Below are positions 8,504-16,095 of a stretch of DNA of 64,000 nt, in pieces. Source of the stretch: DAOUJH01 sp965248955 (GTDB lineage Bacteria; Chloroflexota; Dehalococcoidia; Lucifugimonadales; QGNO01); the NCBI GenBank assembly GCA_965248955.1, contig OZ252212.1, positions 1,942,148-2,006,147 of the forward strand, written 5' to 3'. Within the stretch, counting starts at the first letter, position 1. Each line of letters opens with the position of its first letter. Under the pieces are notes generated by a model. The model saw only the letters and a program-made list of their open reading frames with translations. It had not been told where the DNA came from and did not search any database. The position numbers and the translations under genes are program-made.

Positions 8504-9523
8504 TCAGCCGAGACCCAGGGAGGGAACTACGTCTAGGTCCCAACCCTTCAGCGCGCCGCCGTGCTGGAAGTAGGCGCAGGCCGCTATCATCGCGCCGTTG
8601 TCCACCGAGAGCGAGGGCGGCGGCACGATGACGGGAAGTCCGTCCGCCGCGGACGCCATGCGCTCACGCAGCAGCAGATTGGCGGTGACCCCTCCCCCCA
8701 TGATTACGCCGTGCGCCCCCGTCTCCCTGGCCGCGGCCAGGGTCTTGCGCACCAGCACGTCGACGACGGACTCCTGGAAGGCGGCGGCCAGTTCCCGCAC
8801 CAGTTCACCCGGCTCGTCGCACTCGCCGGCGTGCTCCGACAACCCGTAGCTTTGCGCCTTCTGCAGAAGAGCCGTCTTGAGCCCGCTGAAGCTGAAGTCC
8901 ATGGTGCCGGACATCCAGGCCCTGGGCAGGTGCTCATCCGTTTTGATCCCCTGGGCCGCCTCCTGGATGGCGGGGCCCCCTGGATAGCCGAGACCCAGGA
9001 TGCGCGCCGCTTTGTCCAACGCTTCGCCGGCGGCGTCGTCTCTGGTCTGGCCCAGCAGCCTGAACCTGTCGTAATCTTCCATGAGGACGAGCTCCGTATG
9101 TCCTCCGGAAGCCACCAGGCAGAGTATGGGGAAACGCGCCTGTTCCTCCGGCGGTTCCAATAGCCATGCGGCGTAGATATGGCCGGCCAGATGGTTGACT
9201 CCGTAGAGAGGTATGCCCCCGGCGAAGGCCAGGCTCTTGGCCAGGTTGACCCCGACTAGCAAAGCTCCGGCGAGGCCCGGGCCATAGGTCACCGCCACGG
9301 CGTCTAGCTGGTCCAGGGAGAGACCGGCCTGGCTCATGGCCTCGCTTACCACGGGCAGTATCTGGAGGACGTGCTGGCGGGAGGCCACCTCCGGCACCAC
9401 GCCGCCGTACCGCGCGTGCAACTCCACCTGGGAGGCGACTACGCTGGATAGGACGGTCCGGCCGTCCTCCACCACGGCGGCGGCCGTTTCGTCGCAAGAG
9501 GTCTCTATTCCCAGTATCTTCAT
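8504..9523 (-). CDS. tsaD: tRNA N6-threonylcarbamoyladenosine transferase TsaD
   Basis: A 339-residue protein (typical length). With TsaB and TsaE it transfers the threonylcarbamoyl group onto A37 of ANN-decoding tRNAs. Visible marks are the ASKHA phosphate loop GIETSCDET at the N-terminus, the metal ligands H111 and H115 in NHLAGHIYAA, and VASGGHTELVL in the middle. A late DNGAMIAA contributes another metal ligand. Start ATG 9523 is fixed by the invariant MKILGIETSCDET beginning; the ribosome site is weak (TAGGACGG). It converges tail to tail with the PH-HTH gene, 9 bases apart. tsaB and tsaE are not in this window. Confidence 0.97.
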   Translation of the reverse strand: MKILGIETSCDETAAAVVEDGRTVLSSVVASQVELHARYGGVVPEVASRQHVLQILPVVSEAMSQAGLSLDQLDAVAVTYGPGLAGALLVGVNLAKSLAFAGGIPLYGVNHLAGHIYAAWLLEPPEEQARFPILCLVASGGHTELVLMEDYDRFRLLGQTRDDAAGEALDKAARILGLGYPGGPAIQEAAQGIKTDEHLPRAWMSGTMDFSFSGLKTALLQKAQSYGLSEHAGECDEPGELVRELAAAFQESVVDVLVRKTLAAARETGAHGVIMGGGVTANLLLRERMASAADGLPVIVPPPSLSVDNGAMIAACAYFQHGGALKGWDLDVVPSLGLG

Positions 9524-9864
9524 CGCCGTCCTACCAGGTGATAGGGTAGGGGAGAGTGGGCCGACAGGCAAGGGGGTGGTTTCTCTGTCACTTCCCAGAA
9601 GCCTGCCCCGCACTTAATGAGGAGTGGGGAGTCCAGGGTGTGCGGCGAGGGGGACACCTTGCACTGACCATGACGGATCGCCCCGATCGCGCCGCGTGGA
9701 GGCGCGCCCTCCGCGCTACTTTGCTATAATAGAATGGCCGCCTGCGGGATTCAAAACCGCCAACCTCGCGGGCGATGGGGCCTGAGGGCAGAGAGGTGAG
9801 CATTGCCAGGGAGATTAGACTTGACTGAGGCCTGGATCAAGCAGGCGTGGAGCGACGGCTAGCC
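9524..9864. other. intergenic region, no clear gene; TATAAT box at 9725-9730
   Basis: About 340 bases. A perfect TATAAT is seen on the plus strand at 9725-9730 without a good -35 partner, followed by short frames of 21 codons (9734) and 13 codons (TTG 9821) that I cannot support as genes. The stretch could be the leader of the microprotein at 9865 or an unrecognised small RNA. I do not see SRP RNA, tmRNA or RNase P RNA motifs. Confidence 0.4.
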
Positions 9865-10011
9865 ATGGCGCCCTCGATAAGGGTCTTCATAAGGAACCTG
9901 GCTGCACTCATGCCGTGGTGGAGGCGGGTGCGGGTGGCGGCGCGCAACATGCTACGAAAGGTGGTGCGATTTCGGAGCTGCTGCGGCAACCCCGGCCAGC
10001 CGGGATGCTGA
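9865..10011 (+). CDS. 48-residue basic microprotein ending CCGNPGQPGC
   Basis: A short frame from ATG 9865 to TGA 10009-10011. The first 36 residues alternate hydrophobic and arginine residues (MAPSIRVFIRNLAALMPWWR and onward) and could form an amphipathic, membrane-hugging helix. The end is FRSCCGNPGQPGC. The compact Cys/Gly/Pro tail looks selected and may bind a metal. A GGAG lies about 11 bases before the ATG. From general familiarity, small proteins with a CCGxxGxPGC end recur in Chloroflexota, but I cannot verify that here. Function unknown. Confidence 0.5.
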   Translation: MAPSIRVFIRNLAALMPWWRRVRVAARNMLRKVVRFRSCCGNPGQPGC

Positions 10012-10151
10012 AAGTAGGCCCTGAGGCTCCCGGAGGGAGCCGGCAGTCAAGCGGGAGCATTCCCGTCGACAGCGGCGGCCCACGCCTCCGTCCAGCCTGG
10101 GTGCCATCTACACCAGCATGACGGGGTCCTGGAGTGGCTGTCCCCGCGCGC
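10012..10151. other. non-coding gap with a short hairpin
   Basis: Contains a 7-bp stem at 10025-10041 (GGCTCCC and GGGAGCC with a GGA loop) without a T-run. It may mark the 3' end of the microprotein transcript. Nothing else is recognised. Confidence 0.4.
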
Positions 10152-10439
10152 CTAGACTCCTTTCACCGCCAGTACAGTGGCGTTAGAGGAGCGTTGCCTG
10201 ATCCTCCTAAGGCGCTCGTATTCATCAGATTGGTACCATTCCCTGAGGCTGGCCATGTCGGGGAACTCTATCACCACCAGGCGCTTGGGCGTCCATTCGC
10301 CCTCCAACCCATTGACGGCGCCGCCTCTGACTAGGAATCGCCCGCCGTATCTCTCCACCGTAGGCGCCACCTGGCGGCGGTACTCCTCGTAGGTCCCTGG
10401 GTCGGTGACCTCTACCTCTGCGATCAAATAGGCTGACAT
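10152..10439 (-). CDS. DUF1330 family protein
   Basis: A 95-residue protein matching DUF1330, a small dimeric alpha/beta ferredoxin-like fold. Typical features are MSAYLIAEVEVTDPGTYEEY at the start, an R-Y-GG-R-F-L-V-R-GG segment, the V-V-I-E-F-P strand and the W-Y-x-S-x-E-Y motif. The ATG at 10439 has AAGGAG upstream. It lies 27 bases after the asparaginase-like gene on the same strand and may be cotranscribed with it. The biochemical role of the family is unknown. Confidence 0.88.
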   Translation of the reverse strand: MSAYLIAEVEVTDPGTYEEYRRQVAPTVERYGGRFLVRGGAVNGLEGEWTPKRLVVIEFPDMASLREWYQSDEYERLRRIRQRSSNATVLAVKGV

Positions 10440-10466
10440 GGGGCGCTCCTTGGATCGAGAGATTTC

Positions 10467-11471
10467 CTAGAACTCGTCGAACATGCGCTGTATCTCCTCC
10501 GGGTCGCTGGTCTTGGTCAGAGCCAGGCGGAGCAGGATACGCGCCTTTTGAGCGCTTAGGTTGTCGCCAGCGATGATGCCGTCCTCCCTCTGCATCCTGG
10601 AGCGTATCATTCGCCCCGAACCGGTGCGGTTGACGGCTACCACCATGACGCCCTTCTGACGCGCCTGGCGGATCTCGTCGCTGCCGCGGGGTCCGCCGCC
10701 CCCGGCGCCTGCGCCGGCCAGCACAATGCCTTCGGCGCCGGCCTCTACGAAGGCGCGCACGGCTACGCCGTCCGAGTCCTGGTAGGCGTAGACGATGTCT
10801 ACCCTTGGCATGTCGGTCATGCCGCTCACGTCGAAACCCGTCTGGTGGGTATGCTTGCGGGTGGATTGCCTGTAGAAGACAGGCTGCAGGTCTGAGTCCA
10901 GGTAGCCGAGAAAGCCTAGCTCCCGGGATTGGAATGTCTCCAGGCGGTGGGAGTTAGTCTTGGTCACCTCGCGGGCGGCGTTGATTTCATCGTTGAGGCA
11001 GAGCATGACGCCCTTACCCCGCGCTTCCGCCGAGCCGGCCAGTACCAGGGAGCCGAGCAGGTTATTGTCGGCGTCGGTGCCCATTGCGGAGGGGGGTCGC
11101 TGACAGCCGGTGACCACCACCGGCTTATCGCTGTTCACGGTCATGTGCAGCCAGAAGGTGGTCTCCTCCATGGAGTAGGTGCCGTGAGTGACCACGATGC
11201 CGGCGACCTCCGGGTCTTCACGGAAGATGTCGTTGATGCGCTTGGAGAGCTGGAGCAGCTCCGGGGTCCTGATGCCGCTGTCGACGAAGAAGAGCTGCTC
11301 CGCCATGGTGCGCACAAATTGCTCGGACTCCGGTATCCGATCCAGGTTTCCCTGGACGTCCAGGCGCTGGCCGGTGCCGTATTCGACGAAGGTGAGGCGG
11401 GGCGAGCCCCACTGGGAGATGGTGCCTCCCGTGCCTAGTAGCCATACCAGGGGACGGTTGTCGGTGGTCAT
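10467..11471 (-). CDS. asparaginase/glutaminase family protein, divergent active site
   Basis: A 334-residue protein with the two-domain type I/II asparaginase layout. The N-terminal nucleophile Thr is T17 in LLGTGGTIS. The second motif reads THGTYSMEET at 95-104, where characterised asparaginases have HGTDTMEET, so the substrate-binding Asp is replaced by Tyr (Y99). The lysine of VTKTNS is kept. Such enzymes hydrolyse amide side chains; the Asp-to-Tyr change should alter binding of the substrate amino group, so asparagine may not be the substrate. There is no signal peptide, so it is likely cytoplasmic. The start is firm (GAGGAGG site). Confidence 0.85.
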   Translation of the reverse strand: MTTDNRPLVWLLGTGGTISQWGSPRLTFVEYGTGQRLDVQGNLDRIPESEQFVRTMAEQLFFVDSGIRTPELLQLSKRINDIFREDPEVAGIVVTHGTYSMEETTFWLHMTVNSDKPVVVTGCQRPPSAMGTDADNNLLGSLVLAGSAEARGKGVMLCLNDEINAAREVTKTNSHRLETFQSRELGFLGYLDSDLQPVFYRQSTRKHTHQTGFDVSGMTDMPRVDIVYAYQDSDGVAVRAFVEAGAEGIVLAGAGAGGGGPRGSDEIRQARQKGVMVVAVNRTGSGRMIRSRMQREDGIIAGDNLSAQKARILLRLALTKTSDPEEIQRMFDEF

Positions 11472-11575
11472 GATGTTTGCTCCTCCTCAACAGGTGCGCC
11501 TGCACCGAGTAGTGGGGGGATTATACACAAAAAGCAGTGGTGACATGGGGGGGTGGTAAAATGAGATTATTCGGG

Positions 11576-11902
11576 TATAATCATTAACGTGGCAGTGTTT
11601 GCGTCCCTAGCCGTAAAATGTTCAGCGTTCCCTCGCTCAGACTGGGTTGACCCATGTTGCGCCTTGAATCGCTCCTCAGGCTGGCATCAGTGGACTAGAC
11701 CGGCCAACTACAGAAAAGGAGTCCGCCAATCATCTATTGAAGAATGAATCTGACTTGCCGCAGCCGCGGCAGGCCGCTGGATACAGGCCAGGCAGACGCA
11801 GCTGTGCGCTGAAGGCCGCAACCCATTGAAGGAGAGGCGAAAGGGCCTTTCCAATAAGAGACCAAGCAACGGGATGTTGCTATAGCTACAAGGAGAGAAA
11901 CG
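11576..11902 (+). promoter_or_regulatory. -10 box and long 5' leader of the RNA-binding protein gene
   Basis: TATAAT at 11576-11581 is the best -10 box before the RRM gene; a good -35 is not seen. Transcription from it would give a leader of about 315 bases with no supported frame. Long structured leaders are known for cold-induced small RNA-binding proteins, so autoregulation or cold response is possible (inference). No known riboswitch is recognised. Confidence 0.45.
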
Positions 11903-12253
11903 TTGAGAATTTATGTAGGCAATTTTGTATACGAGACAACGGAGGAGCAGCTCCGGGAGATGTTCGAGGAGCATGGAGGTGTAGGAGAGGTTTCGGTTGT
12001 CCGTGACCAGTACTCCGGCCGTTCCAAGGGGTTCGGATTTGTGGATATGTCGAGCAACGACGAGGCCAACAAGGCGATAGAAGGGCTCAATGGCAAAGAG
12101 ATCGGCGGGCGCGCTCTGACGGTCAGCGAAGCCAGGCCAAGGACCCCGCGAACGTTCGATGGCGGTGGCGGCGGTGGTTTCAGTCGTTCGGGCGGTGGCG
12201 GAGGCGGTGGTGGAGACCGCGGCGGTCGACGCGGCAGCGGCCCACGCTGGTAA
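11903..12253 (+). CDS. glycine-rich RNA-binding protein (single RRM)
   Basis: A 116-residue protein starting with TTG behind ACAAGGAGAG. Residues 1-80 form one RNA recognition motif with RNP2 (IYVGNF) and RNP1 (KGFGFVDM). The tail from about residue 88 is Gly-rich with Arg, Ser and Phe (GGGGGGFSRSGGGGGGGGDR). This matches the Rbp family of bacteria, which resembles plant glycine-rich proteins and often rises in the cold. It is cytoplasmic and likely acts as an RNA chaperone. A strong hairpin terminator follows 25 bases after the stop. Confidence 0.95.
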   Translation: MRIYVGNFVYETTEEQLREMFEEHGGVGEVSVVRDQYSGRSKGFGFVDMSSNDEANKAIEGLNGKEIGGRALTVSEARPRTPRTFDGGGGGGFSRSGGGGGGGGDRGGRRGSGPRW

Positions 12254-12278
12254 TTGATAGCCGGTTAGGCTGAGTAGT

Positions 12279-12314
12279 ATAGAGAAAGCGCCTGATGAAA
12301 GGCGCTTTCTCTAT
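12279..12314. terminator. hairpin terminator between converging genes
   Basis: A 14-bp perfect stem, 12279-12292 with 12301-12314, and loop TGATGAAA. The stem has a GC core and A/T-rich outer end (ATAGAGAAAGCGCC), so the descending arm ends TTTCTCTAT. An outer pairing of GCTGAG with CTCAGC may extend it. It sits between the RRM gene and the converging 67-residue gene and could serve both. Confidence 0.75.
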
Positions 12315-12338
12315 TGGCTCAGCAGGATAGAGGGTATC

Positions 12339-12542
12339 TCACCGGCTGTCGGAGAGCTCATAGAGGGTTCTTGTCCAGTCGTCCTTCCATTCCTGGACAA
12401 GGGTTATTCTATCCTGGGTCTGGCCAATGGAGACAACGGGTGAGGCCATGCTTTGACTCAAGGCGCGGCTCAGGGCGGTGATCAAGATGTCGCTTCCTTC
12501 AATCAGCCTGTTCAGGAGAAGTTCGCTATTTGGGTTGGTCAT
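12339..12542 (-). CDS. hypothetical 67-residue protein
   Basis: A short frame with a good AGAGGAG site before ATG 12542. The sequence is mostly helical (NRLIEGSDILITALSRALSQ), ending with an acidic/aromatic segment (VQEWKDDWTRTLYELSDSR). No domain is recognised and there are no cysteines or membrane segments. Support comes from the ribosome site and from termination just beyond the shared hairpin. Confidence 0.55.
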   Translation of the reverse strand: MTNPNSELLLNRLIEGSDILITALSRALSQSMASPVVSIGQTQDRITLVQEWKDDWTRTLYELSDSR

Positions 12543-12599
12543 TTGGCTCCTCTTTCGTATGCTCTAGTGACGGCTGGGTACACTATTGGTAAGCATACA

Positions 12600-12628
12600 G
12601 GATTCTTCGCTGCGCTTGGGATGACAGA
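12600..12628 (+). repeat. dispersed repeat copy (solo)
   Basis: A 29-base copy of the family built on GATTCTTCGCTGCG..CAGAATGAC, here with TTGGGATGACAG at the end. Related copies are at 13551, 26415 and, inverted, at 26085 and 58328. It has no gene attached. Confidence 0.8.
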
Positions 12629-12797
12629 GGGTGTTGCTTAGAGTGGCGGTGGCGGGTGGCCAATCAACGGCGGTGGCAGGGTATGCAGGTTCTGGGATGC
12701 GACAGTGTTGTGTGGTTTTCCATGGTGGACCTGCGTTGGCCGGTAGTTGATGGTTGAAGGCTGGGTCAAGGCGTCAAACCTATTTCGGAGGCAAGGG

Positions 12798-13076
12798 ATG
12801 GGGCAAAGGCGACCGCGGTTCGTGCACGACCAGGAGGTGACGGTCAGAGCGGGCATATCGCAAATTCTGCCCGGCAAGGAGGGTTCCATGCTGTTCACTG
12901 CCGGGGATGCAGAGGGCGTGATGGGGAAGACGGGGGTGGTTGAGTTCGGCGCGTTCCCCTTGGTCTCTGTCAACCAGGATGGTCAGGATGCGGCATACGG
13001 CAGATTTGCCTACGTGGTGGCAATAGACCACAGCCGCTGGCTCATCTACGAGGACTGGCTGGAGGCCAAGCAGTAG
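12798..13076 (+). CDS. hypothetical 92-residue protein
   Basis: From ATG 12798, preceded by CGGAGGCAAGGG. An in-frame ATG at 12747 would add 17 unconvincing residues. The sequence is beta-rich (VTVRAGISQILPGKEGSM, then VVEFGAFPLVSV, then YVVAIDHSRWLIYEDWLEAKQ) and suggests a small SH3-like or OB-like barrel. I do not recognise a family. It converges with msrB, 13 bases away. No membrane or signal sequence is seen. Confidence 0.6.
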   Translation: MGQRRPRFVHDQEVTVRAGISQILPGKEGSMLFTAGDAEGVMGKTGVVEFGAFPLVSVNQDGQDAAYGRFAYVVAIDHSRWLIYEDWLEAKQ

Positions 13077-13089
13077 AAGCGCGCCGGTG

Positions 13090-13467
13090 CTATTCTTGGT
13101 TGGCTGCTACGAATTTCATGGAAAGGGAGTTCACACAATGACGGGTGTTGGTCTGGGTGAGCCTTTCTCCAACAAACACGTGGCCGAGATGGCCGCTGCA
13201 GCCGGCGCACTCTATTTCCGTGCGCACGCCATCGGGGTCCGGCAGGCGGATCACGGCGCCTGGCACCTCTTTGTCGAATGCGGGCCAGCCGCAATGGGCA
13301 TCGAACTTGTCGACTGATCGGTAAAGCTCTGCGTTGCAGCGGCGGCAGACGTAGGTGCCGGCCTCGTAGAAGTCGTCGTACTCGCCGGAGAAGGGTGGTT
13401 CGGTTCCTTTCCCCTCTATGATGAAGCGTTCCTCAGGGGATAGGGGATTGTAGCTTGCTTTTTCCAT
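13090..13467 (-). CDS. msrB: peptide methionine (R)-S-oxide reductase MsrB
   Basis: A 125-residue protein, complete for the family. It reduces methionine R-sulfoxide in proteins. The structural zinc site is C41-x-x-C44 and C87-x-x-C90, followed by GHLGHVF; the catalytic cysteine is C111 in RHCVNS. The ATG at 13467 has GGAG 8 bases upstream; the frame is open further upstream only because it runs into a dispersed repeat. No msrA is in the window. Thioredoxin is the expected reductant. Confidence 0.95.
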   Translation of the reverse strand: MEKASYNPLSPEERFIIEGKGTEPPFSGEYDDFYEAGTYVCRRCNAELYRSVDKFDAHCGWPAFDKEVPGAVIRLPDPDGVRTEIECAGCSGHLGHVFVGERLTQTNTRHCVNSLSMKFVAANQE

Positions 13468-13550
13468 GGTTGCCGCTCCATTCCTAGTTTTGTCCAGTAT
13501 AACACTGTGAGCAGGGAGGCCTGTAGCGATGGGGGAGTGGAGGCATGGGA

Positions 13551-13580
13551 GATTCTTCGCTGCGTTCAGAATGACGGGTG
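13551..13580 (+). repeat. dispersed repeat copy (solo)
   Basis: A 30-base copy reading GATTCTTCGCTGCG then TTCAGAATGACGGGTG, about 85 bases upstream of msrB. It differs from the 26415 copy by one base over most of its length. No gene is attached. Confidence 0.85.
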
Positions 13581-13638
13581 ACGGGTGTAGCATTCAGGAT
13601 CCCCAGCGCCTGCAGGTTGCTGGCGCCGGCCAACCAGG

Positions 13639-14667
13639 CTAAAGCTCCAATTCTATTCCCACGCCTTGTGCCAGCGCTTTCTCATAGGCGTGGTTGAAAG
13701 CCACTACGTCCAGGGCGGCTAGGCCGGTGGAGTCCATAACCGTCACTTCGTCTTCGCTTTCTCTTCCCTTCTTCCATCCGTTGACTATTTCCCCTAGCTC
13801 AGCGTATACGTCGTCCTCATTCATCATGCCCTGGGCTATGGGTGTGCTTATTTCACCGCCTATCTTGCACTGTTCCAGGCTGTCCACCACCACCTTGGAC
13901 CGGGCCAGTATTGCAGGGTCCAGTTCCCTTTTCCCCGGGGCGTCGGATCCGAAGGCGTTGAGATGTGTTCCCGGGGACACCCATTCGTTCTGGACAACCG
14001 CGTCCTTGGAGCGTGTGGTGCAGTAGACAATGCCAGCGCCCCGCCCCGCCTCGGCCGGAGAGGAGACGGGTGTCACGGTGACGCCCAGCTCACTGCCCAT
14101 ACCGGCGGCGAACTGCTGCGAGGCAGCCTTGGTTCTGCTCCATACCCTGATCTCTTCAGGAGAGCCGTACTGGGCAAGGTGACACCGCAGAGTGTGCCTG
14201 GCAAGGTTTCCCGCACCCACCATTGCTATGCTGCGCACATCCTGGGCTGCCAGATACTTGGAGGCTATGGCGGCGGCGGCCCCTGTTCTGAGGAAGGAGA
14301 TGAAGAAGGAGCCCTGGGCCATTATGCACTTGGGGACTCCTGTTTCTACATCGGTGAGAACGGCAAAGCTGTGCATACTGGATAGGCCGAACCTGGAGGG
14401 GTTGTCAGCATACCCGAATCCCAGCGTCGAGCATAGGGTAGGGACCGGGGCCATGGAGCCCGACCTGTAGTCGACGTCGCTGTTGGGGACGGTGGTGTGG
14501 TAGGCCACCATTGGCGAAAAGCTGGAAGGAACCTGACCTCTGAGGCTTTGGGCGTACAGCCGGAAGGCCGTTTCGGCGTGCTCCAGGGCTTCGCCTGGCG
14601 TGACCAGCGGCCTGACCTCCTCTTCCGATAGGTAGAGCACCTTTGCTGCGCCTCTATCCGCGGACAT
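13639..14667 (-). CDS. ornithine cyclodeaminase / mu-crystallin family protein
   Basis: A 342-residue protein. The family fold is visible: an N-terminal substrate domain with a conserved lysine region, then a Rossmann domain beginning VRSIAMVGAGNLARHTLRCH, and a late GKRELDPAIL typical of this family. Members include ornithine cyclodeaminase, alanine dehydrogenase of archaea and ketimine reductases; the substrate cannot be chosen. I start at ATG 14667, seven bases after GGAGG; ATG 14673 would abut the site. The gene lies between msrB and tRNA-Glu and shows no operon partner. Confidence 0.88.
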   Translation of the reverse strand: MSADRGAAKVLYLSEEEVRPLVTPGEALEHAETAFRLYAQSLRGQVPSSFSPMVAYHTTVPNSDVDYRSGSMAPVPTLCSTLGFGYADNPSRFGLSSMHSFAVLTDVETGVPKCIMAQGSFFISFLRTGAAAAIASKYLAAQDVRSIAMVGAGNLARHTLRCHLAQYGSPEEIRVWSRTKAASQQFAAGMGSELGVTVTPVSSPAEAGRGAGIVYCTTRSKDAVVQNEWVSPGTHLNAFGSDAPGKRELDPAILARSKVVVDSLEQCKIGGEISTPIAQGMMNEDDVYAELGEIVNGWKKGRESEDEVTVMDSTGLAALDVVAFNHAYEKALAQGVGIELEL

Positions 14668-14770
14668 TTGCATCCCTCCTGGTAGTCTCCATTGCGCGTA
14701 TCTTCCCAACCCGGATGAGCTTGCAAGGCTTGGACTCCGGCTGTGCTGGAGCCGCCTGATTTCAATTTCC

Positions 14771-14847
14771 TGGTGCCCCCAAGGGGATTCGAACCCCTGA
14801 TCTCCACCTTGAAAGGGTGGCGTGCTAGGCCGCTACACCATGGGGGC
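14771..14847 (-). tRNA. tRNA-Glu (anticodon TTC), CCA encoded
   Basis: On the minus strand the acceptor GCCCCCA pairs with TGGGGGC, followed by an encoded ACCA end. The anticodon loop CTTTCAA closed by CCACC/GGTGG gives anticodon TTC. The T-loop GGTTCGAATCC and a D-arm with GTGTAGCGGCCTAGCAC are normal. About 77 bases. Confidence 0.97.
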
Positions 14848-14886
14848 GTTGTGGACACAAGGTAAAACTATAGCAGGACAAGCCTA

Positions 14887-15912
14887 TCAGGGATAGAGAG
14901 ACGGGCTCTCCAACCCTGTGGTCTCTGGCAGGCCGAACATGAGGTTCATGTTCTGCACGGCCTGGCCTGCGGCGCCCTTCACCAGGTTGTCCAGGCAGCT
15001 CACCACCACCATGCGCCTTGCCTTCTCGTCGATGGTGGGGTAGACCAGGCAATAGTTGCTGCCCAGCGCGTGCTTGGTCTGAGGCGGCAGATCGGTGACG
15101 CGCACGAAAGGCTCCGAGCGGTACGACTCTTGGTAAAGCCGGCGCACCTGCTCCTTGCTGATCCCATCGACCAGCGGAGCGTAGCAGGTGGCAAGGATGC
15201 CGCGTGTCATCGGTATGCGGTGGGGGATGAAGGTCACCCTAGCGCTTTCTGCTTCACGGAGCCCGGCCAGCTCCTGTGCTATCTCCGGCTGGTGGCCGTG
15301 TCCGTCCAGTCCGTAGGCCACAACGTTTTCGTTGGCTTCGGCATAGTGGTCCATGATACTGGTTGCTAGGCCGCCGCGCCCGGCGCCTGATATGCCTGAT
15401 TTGGCGTCGATTATGACGTCGTCGGCGATGATGCCCTCACGCACGGCGGGCAGCAAGGCTAGGATAGAGGCCTCCGGGTAGCAGCCGGGGTTGGCCACCA
15501 GTTTGGCGCTCTTGATGTTCTCACGGTGTATCTCCGGCAGGCCGTAGACTGCGCTGGAGAGGAGATGAGGGGCCGGGTGGTCTACTTTGTACGCCGCCTG
15601 GAAAACCGAGGCGTCGCGGATGCGGAAGTCGGCGGCGATATCGATGGCCTTGACGCCCTGCTCCACGAAAGGGGCCAGCGCCGCGGCGCTGGTGCCGCTG
15701 GGCAGCGCGGAGAATACGACATCCACCGAGCCTTCGATGGACTCCGTTATAGGCAAGTCGATGTCCCAGAGGTAGGGCATTACCTCAGGGACGCGCTTGC
15801 CCGCCGCGCTGCGCCCGGTGACGGAGAGCACCTCGGCCTCCGGATGCCGCCAGAGCAAACGCGCCAGCTCCGAGCCTGAGTATCCTGTGACGTTGATTAT
15901 GCCTACCTTCAT
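14887..15912 (-). CDS. argC: N-acetyl-gamma-glutamyl-phosphate reductase ArgC
   Basis: A 341-residue protein of the type 1 ArgC family. It reduces N-acetylglutamyl-5-phosphate to the semialdehyde with NADPH in arginine synthesis. The nucleotide-binding start is IINVTGYSGSELARLL, the catalytic cysteine is C144 in NPGCYPEA, and a conserved HRHQPE-type segment appears as DGHGHQPEIAQE. The start has TTTAGGAG upstream. It stands alone next to tRNA-Glu with no argB, argD or argJ nearby, so the pathway is split across the genome. Confidence 0.96.
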   Translation of the reverse strand: MKVGIINVTGYSGSELARLLWRHPEAEVLSVTGRSAAGKRVPEVMPYLWDIDLPITESIEGSVDVVFSALPSGTSAAALAPFVEQGVKAIDIAADFRIRDASVFQAAYKVDHPAPHLLSSAVYGLPEIHRENIKSAKLVANPGCYPEASILALLPAVREGIIADDVIIDAKSGISGAGRGGLATSIMDHYAEANENVVAYGLDGHGHQPEIAQELAGLREAESARVTFIPHRIPMTRGILATCYAPLVDGISKEQVRRLYQESYRSEPFVRVTDLPPQTKHALGSNYCLVYPTIDEKARRMVVVSCLDNLVKGAAGQAVQNMNLMFGLPETTGLESPSLYP

Positions 15913-16095
15913 GCGATTCTCCTAAACAACTAGCATGACGAGTATAGCAAGAAGGTGGCGGTGCTCACAATCAGGGGCAATATGTCTCACTGCGTTCCGT
16001 TGTGCAATGATCCGTCGTTGATAAGGGGCAGGCGACCCGACTGAGTCTAGCCTGGCTATGGATTGTGACTTCCCATGGAGAGGGGGAGACAGTAT

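Noticed and set aside
9734..9862. 21-codon and 13-codon frames upstream of the microprotein
   Set aside because: Too short, with no supporting motif; the TTG frame has only a distant purine-rich site.
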